Below, piece after piece: positions 28,711 to 40,279 of a stretch of 64,000 nucleotides of DNA. Position 1 is the first letter of the stretch. Each line of letters begins with the position of its first letter. The DNA is from Clytia hemisphaerica (lineage: Eukaryota > Cnidaria > Hydrozoa > Leptothecata > Clytiidae): contig CACVBU010000178.1 in NCBI GenBank assembly GCA_902728285.1, positions 1,612,001 to 1,676,000 on the forward strand, given 5' to 3'. The notes below the pieces were generated by a model that was not told the origin of the DNA, made no database searches, and saw only the letters and a list, made by a program, of their open reading frames with translations. Position numbers and translations under genes: made by a program.

Positions 28711-31700
28711 ATGGGTGCTTATGTAGCTAAAGAGGAAGATGAAAGTCTTGAAATTGCAACTCCACACTTTGAAAAATACGGCAATTTGGTATCCTCAACG
28801 AGTGACGATCCAAGGTCTCCTGCAATTGATGATGTAAAACGAACTCCTCTTGTTTTTCGCGATCAAATAGAAGATCCACGTTCACCTCCCTCTGGATACG
28901 AGCGAACACCTGTTTTTTCTATACCTGAGCCTGGCACTCCCAAAATGAGGTAATGCTCATAGTATAGATATTTAACTGATACTACTACTTATAGGTAGAT
29001 ACTAGGTAAATTTTTTAACGTTTTCAAGCACTTCTTTATTCAATTGAGCCTTAGCTAACTTTTGATCTAATGAATTGAATTTGATAAATGATTTGTCAAA
29101 ATGTAAGTTTATCTTTCTTCTTTCCAATGAAATACCGTGAGATTGGGTAACTTGCATCAGTGGAGGCTAACATGCATAGCCCTCAAATGAAAGACCTGGC
29201 TGGTCAATATAAAGTTAAATCAAAACAAAAATGGTAGAGTAGAGCTGCGCGCAACGCTGCATAGTTGTATTTTAATGACCAGCCAGGTCTTTCATTTGAG
29301 GGCTATGCATGTTAGCCTCCACTGATGCAAGTTACCCAATCTCACGGTAGGACTTGTTCTGTTGTTCTTTGGAAATTTTTAGATTTCAAGAAAATTAGTG
29401 TTAAACACCAGACGTAAATTAATCGAACCAATCGAACGGTATTTTTAATCAAACTTTGTCGAACTTAATCGAACTTTGTTGGCCGATTAATGTTCGACTA
29501 AGTTCGGTTGTTAAACTTTAATTGAATACTCACAAATTTCTCAAAATACAAAGTTCAATTAAGTTCGATTACTGAAATCAACTCCCCGGAACCCCGGTCG
29601 AGACCCCCACATAGTGTCCTCCCCCCCCCTTTATAAAGGGGGGGGGGGGAGGCTGATTTTGGCCCTTTTTTTAAAGTATGGGGGAAAATGAAAAATTTGA
29701 AATTTGCTGGGGGAAAATAAAGAGGGGGGAAAACCATAAATTTAGGAGATTTTGACTAGGGGAACTTCACTGATCTCAAGGTGATCTTGTTGCAAAACCT
29801 AAGCAATAAAATCAGCAAATCTTTTGGGATAAACCAACTTTTCAATACAATTTCATTTTTCCAGCACTTTCAAGGCTATTTTTTCAAGCTTTCCAAAATT
29901 TCAAACTTGATTTAAGGCATTTTTATGTTAACCATATGGGGAACCGCAAAATCTTCAAATAGCTGGGGGAATTCAAAAAAGAGGGGGGGACCGAAAAATT
30001 TTGAAATATGGTGGGGGAAATAAAAGAGGGGGGAATGGAGAAAAATTTTGATTTTTAGTGGGGGGAACCAACCCACGTGGACACTATGGGCCCCAGGGGC
30101 CGTCCACGATGGTACCAAATGAGGTCATTTTTCCCAATTTTCCAATTTTTGTCGGCTTTTGACGACGCTTTGAGGAACTTTGAAGGACCCCCACCGGTGC
30201 AGGTGTGTACCCTCACATCCCCCTCACCAGTGGGCACCAATTGGACCCCCGGGACCCCCAGGAGCCGTCCACGGTTAGTACCCAAAGGAGGTCATTTTTT
30301 GTTGTCCAGACGGTGTCAAACGAACAACTTCGAACAAAAATCGCAATCGAACAAAAATCGCAATCGAACGTAATCGAACGCGATCGAATAATTGCGATAT
30401 GATTGTCGAACGTAATCGAATCTCAATCAAACGGCCGATTCCTGGGTAATATTCGATTGTGTTCGAGTAAGGTTAGATTGGTTCAATTGATAATTGACTA
30501 TGTTCGATTGCTTCAATTGATTGTCAATTACATTTGATTACGATTCACGGGTACTTAATAGCCGTCCCCCCCCCCTGCTAATTAATTTTTCGAAAATTTT
30601 CCACCCAGGACATTCTTATTCCAACCCCCCCGCTTATTAATTTTTGGGAAAATGTTTTTGAAAGTTCCCTTTTTTGTCCTAATTTAGCTGTATTAGCCTC
30701 CTTTTCAAAAAATTTCCACCCAGGACATTTTTATTCCAACCCCCCCCCCCCCGCTTATTAAGTTTTGAGATTTTTTCCAACCCCCCCGCTTATTCCAACC
30801 CCCCCGGCTATTAGGTACCCGAGAGTATGTTCGATGAGTTTGATTGCAATTGAAATAAATTGGATCACTCCATTAGAGCATTAAAGCAAATAAAATCTAA
30901 AAAAATTGAATCAATTGAACGTAATCGAACATAATCGAATACAATCGAATGTTTTTGAAGCAATCGAATGGCAAATCCTGGGTAATATTCGATTGCGTTC
31001 GACAATCGAATTGCAATTATTCGATTGTGTTCAATTGCGTTCAATTGATTCGGCGTTCGATTCGTTCGATTGACACCGTTTGGTGTCAATCTGGTTTTGT
31101 CTCATTGTCGAACTTTGTCGAACTTTAATATGTTTTGTCGAACTTAATCGAATACTCACAATTTTAGCGACTTTTGAAAAGTTCGATTAAAGAATTTAAT
31201 CGAACTTTTGTCGTTCGATTAAGTTTGACAAAGTTCGATTAGTTCAGTTATAATATATAAAGGAAAATAAACAAGCAATTCCTTCAAAAATCATTCAATA
31301 ATGTTAGAAAAATGCATTGTCAAAAAGGGTTAAGATTTTGCAGGCCACTGTGAAATTGTTTTGTGTGTTTCTTTTTATCACAAACAATTGGCATATCTTT
31401 CATTCATGTTTTGAAGAGCCTTAGAGTGACAGAAAAGGCCATAGACACCTTTTTTTTAAGAATATCTTCTGGAAAATAATGTGCCACAAATGGCTTACCA
31501 TCAACTGCTCTAACTTGAGACCATCTGACAAAACATGGGATGGCTATTTGGCCACCATTTCACCGAACCTCCAAAGTCATTTGATTTGGAGTTAATGAAC
31601 AGCGTATTAAAAGATAATAATTCTCTACTATCGGCATCCAGTCATTTTGAAAATTAAAAAGGGCATGCTATCAGTGAAAGTTATTGTGACATGCCGTTAA

Positions 31701-34129
31701 CTGCTCTAACTTGGGACGATTGGTCCAAACATGAGACTGTTGCATATCTGGTCTGTATTTTCACTTACTGTAAAATCAAAAGAGAAATTGTGTATTTTTC
31801 GCCGTTCCTTAACTCAAATCAAATGATTTTGGAGGTTTGGTGAAATGGTGGCCGAATTGCTGTCCCATGTTTTGTCAGATAGTCCCAAGTTAGAGCAGTT
31901 GCCAGTATTATGACAGAAAGTATGATTGATAAGCTTAGTGGAGTTCAGTGGAGTTATCAAAACAAATTTATTGTCAAAGATATTTAACAGTAAGTGAAAA
32001 TACAGGTATACCGTGAGTAGTCCTAAATCCGATGGGGTCTTTCAAAATAAAAATCATTTGAAAGATTTTTATAAAAAGTTTATTTCACTGAAGATTGCCA
32101 TCCTGGATGGCATGAAACTTTGAGTATGAAAGCAACTTAAATTGTTTTCTTTACTCAAACCAGAATTATCTTCTACCTTAAGTGAAGAAATTTTGGCGGG
32201 ATGGCTGAAAAAGTCTTTTCGTAAGGAATTTAACCAAATGGCGGATTTTAAAATCCGAAATTAGGATGAAACATTGATATCAGGGGAAAATTGTGAAAAT
32301 TGGCGGGAATTTAGATTTGGCAGATTTCAGACAAATTCGCCAAAATTGCATATTCTTCCCTTAAGGTACAATAATACCAAGGTGAAAATTGGCCAAATTG
32401 TAAGAATACCAAGGCTCAAAATAAAGATTTCAAGTGGGTCGGACAATATGTCCGATCAGTGTTGCTTTAGCTTGAAAATTATGATTTTCTGGTCGGACAA
32501 GGAGCTATTTGGGTCGGACAATGTCCGATGTCCGACCGCTATTTCAAGCCCTGAAATACCTCTAGGGTTTAACAGATTTTGATAGGGTAAGAATACAGTC
32601 CTTTTGTATTTGATTTTAACAGAGAAAAAATTGGGTTTTTGATAGGCTTGATTTGAAATTTTAAAGGCAGAAATATAATTTTAGCTACCAATGTGCACAC
32701 AAAAGTCTCAAACTCTCGAATTGATCATTTTTTGTGTTTGTATCAGTTTGCATAAAAGTCTAATAAAAGTAATGTGATGCTGTAAGAATATTTCACCCTC
32801 AATTTTGGCAATTTCTTAAGAATACTTGACCCTCATCCAAAGTACACTATTCTTATAAAAAAGCACGTATTCCAACTATGTCTGACACATAAATACCCTT
32901 TAATAGCTACAATCAGTGCCATAATATATTGGCACTTTTGGCTAATTTACCATTTTTCGAAAATTGAAGATCGAGCGAGAATGTCAATTTCAGGCCTTCA
33001 ACTTAATTTTATCGACTATTTCGATCTGGGAGGGATTTATTGGTTTCTAGGCTATATTTCAAGCCCTACTGGACCATTTTTGAACTTTTGGATCCTCAGA
33101 TCCTAAGGTCATAAGTCTTAAGTCTAGCGTGAAAACTCAGAGTTAAAACTCTACCCTTCCAACCTACTTTAGAGCGTTTACAAATCGATTGTGGTTTCAA
33201 AACACCCCGGTGAATTTCCCTTTTGTGACTGATTGTAGTTTGCTGATAAAAATTTGTATCTTAAGTCTGTTCCAAAAAAATTGACAGTCTGCAACCTTTC
33301 ATACATTTCTCTTGAGAAAATATTTTTGATTTATATTTTTCTGAAACTTGGAACTTCACTGATTTCAGATATGTTTTCAAGTCTTTCATAGCTTTTTTAG
33401 AGCAAAAGTTACAGCTCTTCAAAAGTAGGCTAAAAAATAGCAAAAAATGGGCAAAATTGAGGGCTGTGACTTTTGATCCAAGAAGCAATATTAAAAAAGC
33501 TTGTAAATTAAAATTGATGAATAAGCAAACATTATCACTCTTTGTATTCAAAAAAAAAAACCTTGAATTTCTATTTTTTATCCATTTTAGGTTTAAGATG
33601 GACAATCTTGGCTTTGAAGATTCTCCTCTCTCCAGTGTTAATGAGAAACTGTCAGCCATAAGAATCAGCGAAAAGCAAAATGACACAAGTGAAGACATCA
33701 GCAATGAAAATCTTACACCAGAAATGGATGCACAATACTTGGAAGATGATATTCCAAAGGGCATTGACGAAATCGAGTCACCGATATCTTCCAAAACAAA
33801 TAGTGAATTGTCTCCACTTATCAAAGATAAAAAAAAAAATGTGAAAAAGTTACGAAACCGGAAAAGTAATGCATCTAATAAAAACAAAAACGCTTTGTTT
33901 GAAACAAGCTTTATTCAAGCCATATGTGGATAACGAATCAAGTGAAATGAAAAGCTCAATAAAATATGACACTGTCAATAAGCAGCGCAGACCTTTATCC
34001 AACAAGAGTATTAATTTAGTACTAAATAACCCTAATGTTGATGATGCTAGTACTGACATAAAGAAAGACAAACTACAACCTTTTAGTTTTGAAAAAGCTA
34101 TTGATAAGGAAAATATGCCTGTTCTTTGA
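28711..34129 (+). CDS. CDCA3: CDCA3/TOME-1-like mitotic entry regulator, two exons, frame break in exon 2
   Basis: Exon 1 is 28711-28949 and exon 2 starts at 33591 (acceptor TCCATTTTAG). Start MGAYVAK keeps Gly2, as in CDCA3; an ATG four codons earlier is less likely. Exon 1 has the family repeats DDPRSPAIDDVKRTPLVF and EDPRSPPSGYERTPVF. Exon 2 opens MDNLGFEDSPLSS and stays open to a stop at 33931-33933. A second frame, 33869-34129, carries RRPLSNKSINLVL and ends DKENMPVL. CDCA3 proteins end with such a KEN box, used for APC/C-Cdh1 destruction. So the frame must change between about 33845 and 33933: sequencing error, true frameshift or an unseen micro-intron. The family acts as an adaptor promoting Wee1 destruction before mitosis. 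Intron 1 (28950-33590) is filled with repeats. Confidence 0.82.
29133..29349. mobile_element. Near-perfect palindromic MITE
   Basis: TACCGTGAGATTGGGTAACT... and ...AGTTACCCAATCTCACGGTA are inverted, with matching arms of about 85 bases (GGAGGCTAACATGCATAGCC, GAAAGACCTGGCTGGTCA) and a 40-base loop. TA flanks. In CDCA3 intron 1. Confidence 0.85.
29408..31258. mobile_element. TTCGATTA-rich foldback element with a nested insertion
   Basis: Ends GACGTAAATTAATCGAACCA and the TTCGATTAGTTC end are inverted, and many AATCGAAC/GTTCGATT words fill the flanks. It is related to 40484-41632. Nested inside (29611-30089) is a second element bounded by CATAGTGTCCTCC and GGACACTATGG, full of C and G runs. Runs of C follow at 30560-30820. 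In CDCA3 intron 1. Confidence 0.65.
31484..32010. mobile_element. Rearranged copies of the CCGTCAACTGCTCTAAC family
   Basis: Three partial termini occur in tandem or inverted: CATCAACTGCTCTAACTTGAG (31499), CCGTTAACTGCTCTAACTT (31694) and GTTAGAGCAGTTGCCAGTA (31890 onward, inverted), with ACCTCCAAA/TTTGGAGGT blocks between. This suggests an element inserted into a sibling. From 32010 to 33590 I see only AT-rich intron DNA and no exon. Confidence 0.55.
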
Positions 34130-34702
34130 ATGAGAGCATAATCAATTCGATGGGCTGTATCTGGCTGTATAAATATGGCATACTTGTATTTTTTTTTTGT
34201 GATTGATATAGCAGAAAGTGTATCCTTTTCCATGAAAATTTTATATATTATAATTAATTTTGGGTTAACCTATTTAAACCCATAGCTGCATTGAAAGGAT
34301 TGATTTTACCAGGATTGGATGGTGTTATATGTTATACCCTGGAAAAGTCAGACCTTGTCCTTGCAATGATTGTCACTGAGGTCGTTTTCCTCTTGAAATA
34401 TCATCAGAAATGTCCTCTGGGTTTAATTTTTCTTATGACCATAGATTTGTATCATCTTTTAGCATTTTAAGTATTTTGGATTAGCAATGGTTTTTTTTTT
34501 ATTTGAAACGTAGAAGAGCAATTTTGAAATTAAAATAACGATATTTTAAAAAAACTTTCAAGGTATGTTTTTAAAATATGGGTGATAAAAATAATGTTTG
34601 CACAATGATTGCAATTATTGTCTTAAGTTACTGTTGTATATTATTATATCATTTATTGAAAAACAATATCATCTATTATTAATTTTGTATATAAAATAGA
34701 TA

Positions 34703-34708
34703 AATAAA
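34703..34708 (+). terminator. Poly(A) signal of the CDCA3-like gene
   Basis: AATAAA lies about 575 bases after the KEN-box stop, in AT-rich 3' UTR sequence. It is the first canonical signal seen on the plus strand after the coding end. Confidence 0.5.
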
Positions 34709-35680
34709 AGATATTTACTTTGAAACATGCTTTTGGTTCTAACCTGCTCCAAGTTGGATTTAGTCACCCACTCCCCAAGGCATGGCTTGCTACCTCTCCT
34801 TTTTGGGCTGAAGGCGGGGCTAATGGTCAAGTGGTTGCTGGCACTTATTGAAAAAGTATTGAATTGGACGACTGGCTTCGTCAGCATTGATCAAATTTGT
34901 ACACTCTTGATTTTGATTGGTCTAGAAAATACCAAGACAGCGTTTCTTTATTATTAGCCCCTTGAAATTTTGGGGAAACTCGTTGATATCCTCAATCTCG
35001 CTCCCTTAGAGTATATTCTGGTATAACTTTAAAAATATGTTTTTTAAAATCTAACCTAAAAAGGTTGAACAACAATGATGCGGTTTCAGATCAAGTAATT
35101 ATAATCAAATCTAATGATTGTTTTTTAGATTCAGTAATAGCAATCTTTAGCATGCGAAACATAGACAGTACTAGTGCCATGATGTCCATAAAAAACAAGT
35201 TATTTCCTTACTTTTCTGTTTAATTGTAGAGGGGGTGGAATGAGCAAGGGATGGTACTCTGCATAGCTTATGTAATGGACCCATAAGCTGCGTACTCTGG
35301 GAGAAAATCCATAAAATGGGGGTAGGGCGGTCAATATTAAGTGATTTTCCAAAAAAACAACCTTTAAAATGAAGGTTTTTGCACTTTTTCAAGAAAATTT
35401 CATAAGATAAGATGGGATTGGGGTGATTTTTCCCGAAAGATTGCAAAGTGATCCCCCTACAATTGAGCACAGAAGAATAATGCATTGCTGAAATTTGACA
35501 TGTTATGTGTCCTAGAGAACCATCATAGGAAATCGATTCGAAAGGTTTTATTGATCGGACAACTTTCTGGTAGTCAATTCAATTTCTGGTACAATTACTA
35601 CAAGATTTCAAAATAAAGTTTCAAAACTAAAACTTTGGTGACAAATTATGGAAAGTTGACAACGAAAGCGGGGTCTATCT

Positions 35681-38131
35681 TATGGCGCGCCAAAAGGCTT
35701 TTTAATACTAACTTTTTTTTATAATATCAACTTTTTTTTATAATACTAAAATTTTTTTATAATACCAACTTTCACTTTTATAATACCAACTTTCATTTTT
35801 ATATTATCAACTTTTTTTTATAATACCAACTTTCATTTTTATAATATCAACTTTTTTTTATAATACCAACTTTTTATTATAATACCAACTTTCATTTTTA
35901 TAATATCAGATTTTTTTTTAAATACCAACTTTTTTTATAATATCAACTTTTTTTTTATAACACTAACTTTCATTTTTATAATATCAATTTTTTTGGTCTC
36001 GCTTAGTCAATTTTCTTTTTTCACCATGTAGACGGACCTTTACAGTTCTTCACTGGAAAATCTAAGAATGTGGATGCACCACTGGCCGACCACTGGCGAG
36101 TCTTCCTACATTTTTCGAAATATTCAACCCAATTCATGATATGCACCACTGCAATGTCTTCTGACATTACGTCACGGAACCAATAGCTCATTGGTTGGAA
36201 GTGACGTAAAATCAGGCAAAATGTCACTTTCAACCAATCAGCTATTGGCCCGGGGGGGCACTCGATCTGAAAACGACCATACGTTCGGCCCAAAATTTGG
36301 CTTCTAAAATCGGACCCTTACAGTGCAGTGAATTTCCATGAAAAATCATACCCTTACAGTGCACTTTTCCAAAATTTCTCGCCCGTAAGGGCGAAAATTT
36401 TTGCAATTTTCCAAGAAAATTGACCAATTTTGTGCCAATTTTACCAAATAATTGGCCTTTTATCACAATTTCCTACCCTTACAGTGCAGTTCAGTGCAGT
36501 TTTGTAATTTCCTACCCTTACAGTGCACTAGCTGAACTATGAAAAACCTACCCTTAAGGGCCGAACGTCTGGTACCTTATTGGTATATATTTTCGCGTGT
36601 TACAAATTTTCGCGGGTACTTAATTTCGCGAGTTTTTTGGCCAATTTTCGCGAAATTTAATACTGTTTAAATTTTTCAAAATTACAAAATCGCGAAATTA
36701 AATACACGCGAAAGATTTTTCTTAGTATTTTGTTAGTCTAGCAAGCTAGACGACTAATTTATACATAGTAGTAGAAATAAAGCAAAAAGTAATGAATGGA
36801 ACAATTTTAGTCGTCTAGAAACCTTTGTGCACTAAGGCGAATGATAAAAAATGTTTTGTTTCCGGAATGCGGGTGAAGGAAAAAAGTTATCATGCGGCCG
36901 GCCGGAAAATAATTTTTTTTTGCTATTTTTGATAATTTATGGCTCATTGAAATAGAGTTTAAGAATAACTTTTATGTATAAACACAGCATAAATTATGCC
37001 CTAAATTACAACAAGTACGGACTACTAACGAAAGAAAGTTTGCGGCCGGGTCAGAAAAAAAAAAAATTTCACCCGGCCGGTTTCCGGAAACAAGAAATTT
37101 TTTTTGTTTCGCCTTGCAATTATAATTTTTTCCTGCTCAAAATAATTCTGGGGAAAAAAGAATATGTGTGGATTTGTGTATTGAAAGTTTTTCATTTGAG
37201 TTGATTTCGTTTTGAGAGTTTGTTGTTGCTTGATAAATTGTTTTCTCGCTACGCAAGTTTCTGCGTAGCTAGCCCCTGTATCTATAAGGCTGGAACACCG
37301 GATTCTTCCAGTCGTTTATACAAACTAAATCCCGTATTATTATTAGTAGTTATTATTAGTAGTATTGGTATTATTAGTATTACACGCATTATAAACGACT
37401 CCAGTCTAGTATTTTGTTAGCATTTTTACATCAAAAACGTTGTGTTTCAAGAAAAATCAGTCTTTTTCTTGCTTTATATTCCCACTTTCTGAAAATACCT
37501 AGTTTAGTGAATCGCGAAATTTAATACACGCGAAAATTTTCCAGAAGTCGGCAATCGCGAAATTTAATACACGCGAAACACGTTTTTTCGAAAAAATTTC
37601 GCGATTCGCGAAAATTTGTAACACGCGAAAATATATACCAATAAGGTAGGTCATTTACCTTGAGTGCCCCCCCCCGGGGCTATTGGGTGGAATGGAAGAC
37701 ATTGCAATGGTGCATATCATGAATACGTCACTTTTTCTATTGTTTAAGTGACGTATTGGGTTGAATATTTTGAAAATTCTCGGAAGACTCCAGTGTTGCA
37801 TATCATGAATTAGAGAATCGTGTCATCCAGTCTATCAAAAAACCTTAAGTGGCCTCCAGGCTCGGTGTAATCGCGCTGAGACTCCTTCTACATTTGATCG
37901 ATTATATACGCATAGTAAGCGAGACAAAAATTGGTGTTATGAAAAAACTTCGAACTAAAAAAAAAGTTGGTACTATAAAAAAAAAGTTGGTATTATAATA
38001 AAAAAAGTTGGTATTATAAAAAAAAGTTGATATTATAAAAAAAATTGGTATTATAAAAAAAGTTGGTATTATAAAAAAAAGTTGGTATTTTAAAAAAAAG
38101 TTGGTATTAAAAAGCCTTTTGGCGCGCCATA
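35681..38131. mobile_element. Nested ('Russian doll') foldback transposons
   Basis: The outer element is TA + TGGCGCGCCAAAAGGC ... GCCTTTTGGCGCGCCA + TA. Its arms are tandem ATAATACCAACTTTTTTT units (35700-35990, inverted at 37945-38110). Inside, TGCACCACTGCAATGTCTTC (36150) pairs with GAAGACATTGCAATGGTGCA (37696). Inside that, TATATTTTCGCGTGTTACAA (36587) pairs with TTGTAACACGCGAAAATATA (37617). No coding frame of note. It is intergenic between CDCA3 and SPEN. Confidence 0.8.
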
Positions 38132-40279
38132 CTATCTTTTCTGAAATTTTGTTTTTCTTTTTTTTATACCAACTTTATGTGTATCAAAACCATCGAGTAA
38201 AATTTAAAAAAAGTGGTGGTGCAATTTGCACATGATTGAAAGTAAACAAACTTACTCAGAGTTGTGAAAAGCTTATTTCATTGGATATCTACCAGTTGAA
38301 AAGCATGCATGTCGAAATCAAATATCGACCTGTGCTGACCAATCCAGATTCTATTCAGAGCGCAATCAACTCAAAGAAGAGTAACCATGAATGACGACAA
38401 TCCATGATCTTGGATTAAGTTCAAAGTTGTATTTATTCCCGTTGTTGAAAACACAACTAAAAAATGTCATCAATGCTTTTTGAAGAGAGTCAGTGATAGA
38501 GAATCATAACAAAAAGTCTGTCTATTATTTGTTTATTTATTCTATTCAATTAAAGTAAACATTAAGCATTAACCATAATTAATAGTTGTAATCACTGTTA
38601 TACATTTGAGAATCATGTAGAAGATTTCCTTTGAAAAAAACTCATTTCAATTGCACTTGGAGGTTTCTGGCTAATTTGTAAATAGCAAACTGCATACTGA
38701 TACAGTCTGCTAAACATTAATATGGTAATAATATTTGCTCTTCATCTTTGATTCTTTCTACAGTGATTTAGTCTGAATTGCAGACCTCTACAAAACCCCA
38801 GGTAGTATAATCATAAGGAGTGCGAATTCATTTCTTTATGCCGTCCGCTAACGTGCCCTGTGCTCCTAATACTACCGTCGTTTTGATTTGTATTATAAGT
38901 TTCCTATTTCTACACTAAGAAGATTCCTTTGCCACTTTTCTAGCGGAAAAAGACCAGGACTTCGGGTAGTTGAAAAATAAGCTTCGGAAAGTTAGGCAGT
39001 TCCGTGAGTAAACACAAGATTTTCCATGACTTTAGAAACAAACCCTTTCCAATCTTATGCCTACGCTATCCCGGGAAAATTAGTGTGGACATGGGAATCT
39101 TATCTATACAAATATAAACGGTACGTTTTTAGAGGCGAATGAATTTCTTTGTGCCTTCTGTGTGAAATGTGAAATGCATTTGGCTTCTAGGTGGTTCTTC
39201 TTTACTGCACCGCCCTGCAGCGCTGCGCTCTGCAATGTTTGGTTAAAGGTTTAGAAACCCCTATAGCCAGCCATTCAAATTTTTAATTCAAATCTAATGA
39301 AATTTAAAGCAAAGATCTTCTCTCATATCATAAAAATTTAACTTTAACCAAGCTAATCAAGGCAAGGGGTAACATTCGGACGGGATTCTTATGCACAATA
39401 CACAGGGGGGGGGTTGGTAGGGGTTCGAAATACCGTTTTCCCGTCAAAATTTTTGCTGAATCCCGGAATCCCGAAAATTGAAAAAAATAATAACACCGTC
39501 ACGCACACCGGTTTGTACAGGTTCAAATACCGGCATAATGACAAAAAATAAGGCCAAATACCGTCACCGTCTGATTTTAAAATACCGTTTTCCCGTCTTT
39601 TTTTTCGTCAAATCCCGTAATACCGTACTAAAAAAGGGCCAATCCGGTCACACCGTAAAAGTAAACCCCCCCCTACACATATATCAAAACATATCATCAC
39701 CATCAGAAGAAGGGGATGCGTGAACCCTCTATGTGTGTGGTTCTTCTTTTGGCGGGTGCGTGATCGGGGTGGTTAGTAAGTGGCAACCTCGTTCCCTGCG
39801 TATTATCAGCTTTTTGATGCTTACTGATAGCGCTAGATAATATTTTATTCTCTGGCGTCCTTAAGTAAGGTAAATAAAGCCTGGGATACACGGGGACGTC
39901 GACGAGGTTGGGAAAGTGTTGGTGCGGCCGGATAGGCGTGGTTCCGCCATTTCATGTTTGGGCGTTTACACGTCAAACTTTGGGCGTTTTACTGAAGACT
40001 CGAATAATGGTCATGGCCCTACTCCCTAATATATGGTCTATTTAAAAGAAATTAAAAGAAAGAAATTTCAGTGTGACCGCGAATTACATCTGCTTTCAAA
40101 ACAAATCAATAAGTGGCAGTACGTCATGTACTTTCTTCGGATAACGTCTTTCAGTTTTCGAACGGTATGAAGTGGCCTATTGTTTCCAAAGAAACTTAAT
40201 TGTTATTTTCGTCGTCCGTCATTATAGTCGGACAACGGCTTGGTTCATTTGTATTTCACGTTAGTACCTCACTGAATCA
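38132..40279. other. Intergenic region upstream of the SPEN-like gene
   Basis: No exon recognised. 38940-39070 is a repeat related, in inverted orientation, to 51190-51340 inside a SPEN intron (CGGAAAATCTTGTGTTTACT and its complement). 39410-39670 is a small palindrome-like stretch of AATACCGTTTTCCCGTC words. Confidence 0.5.
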
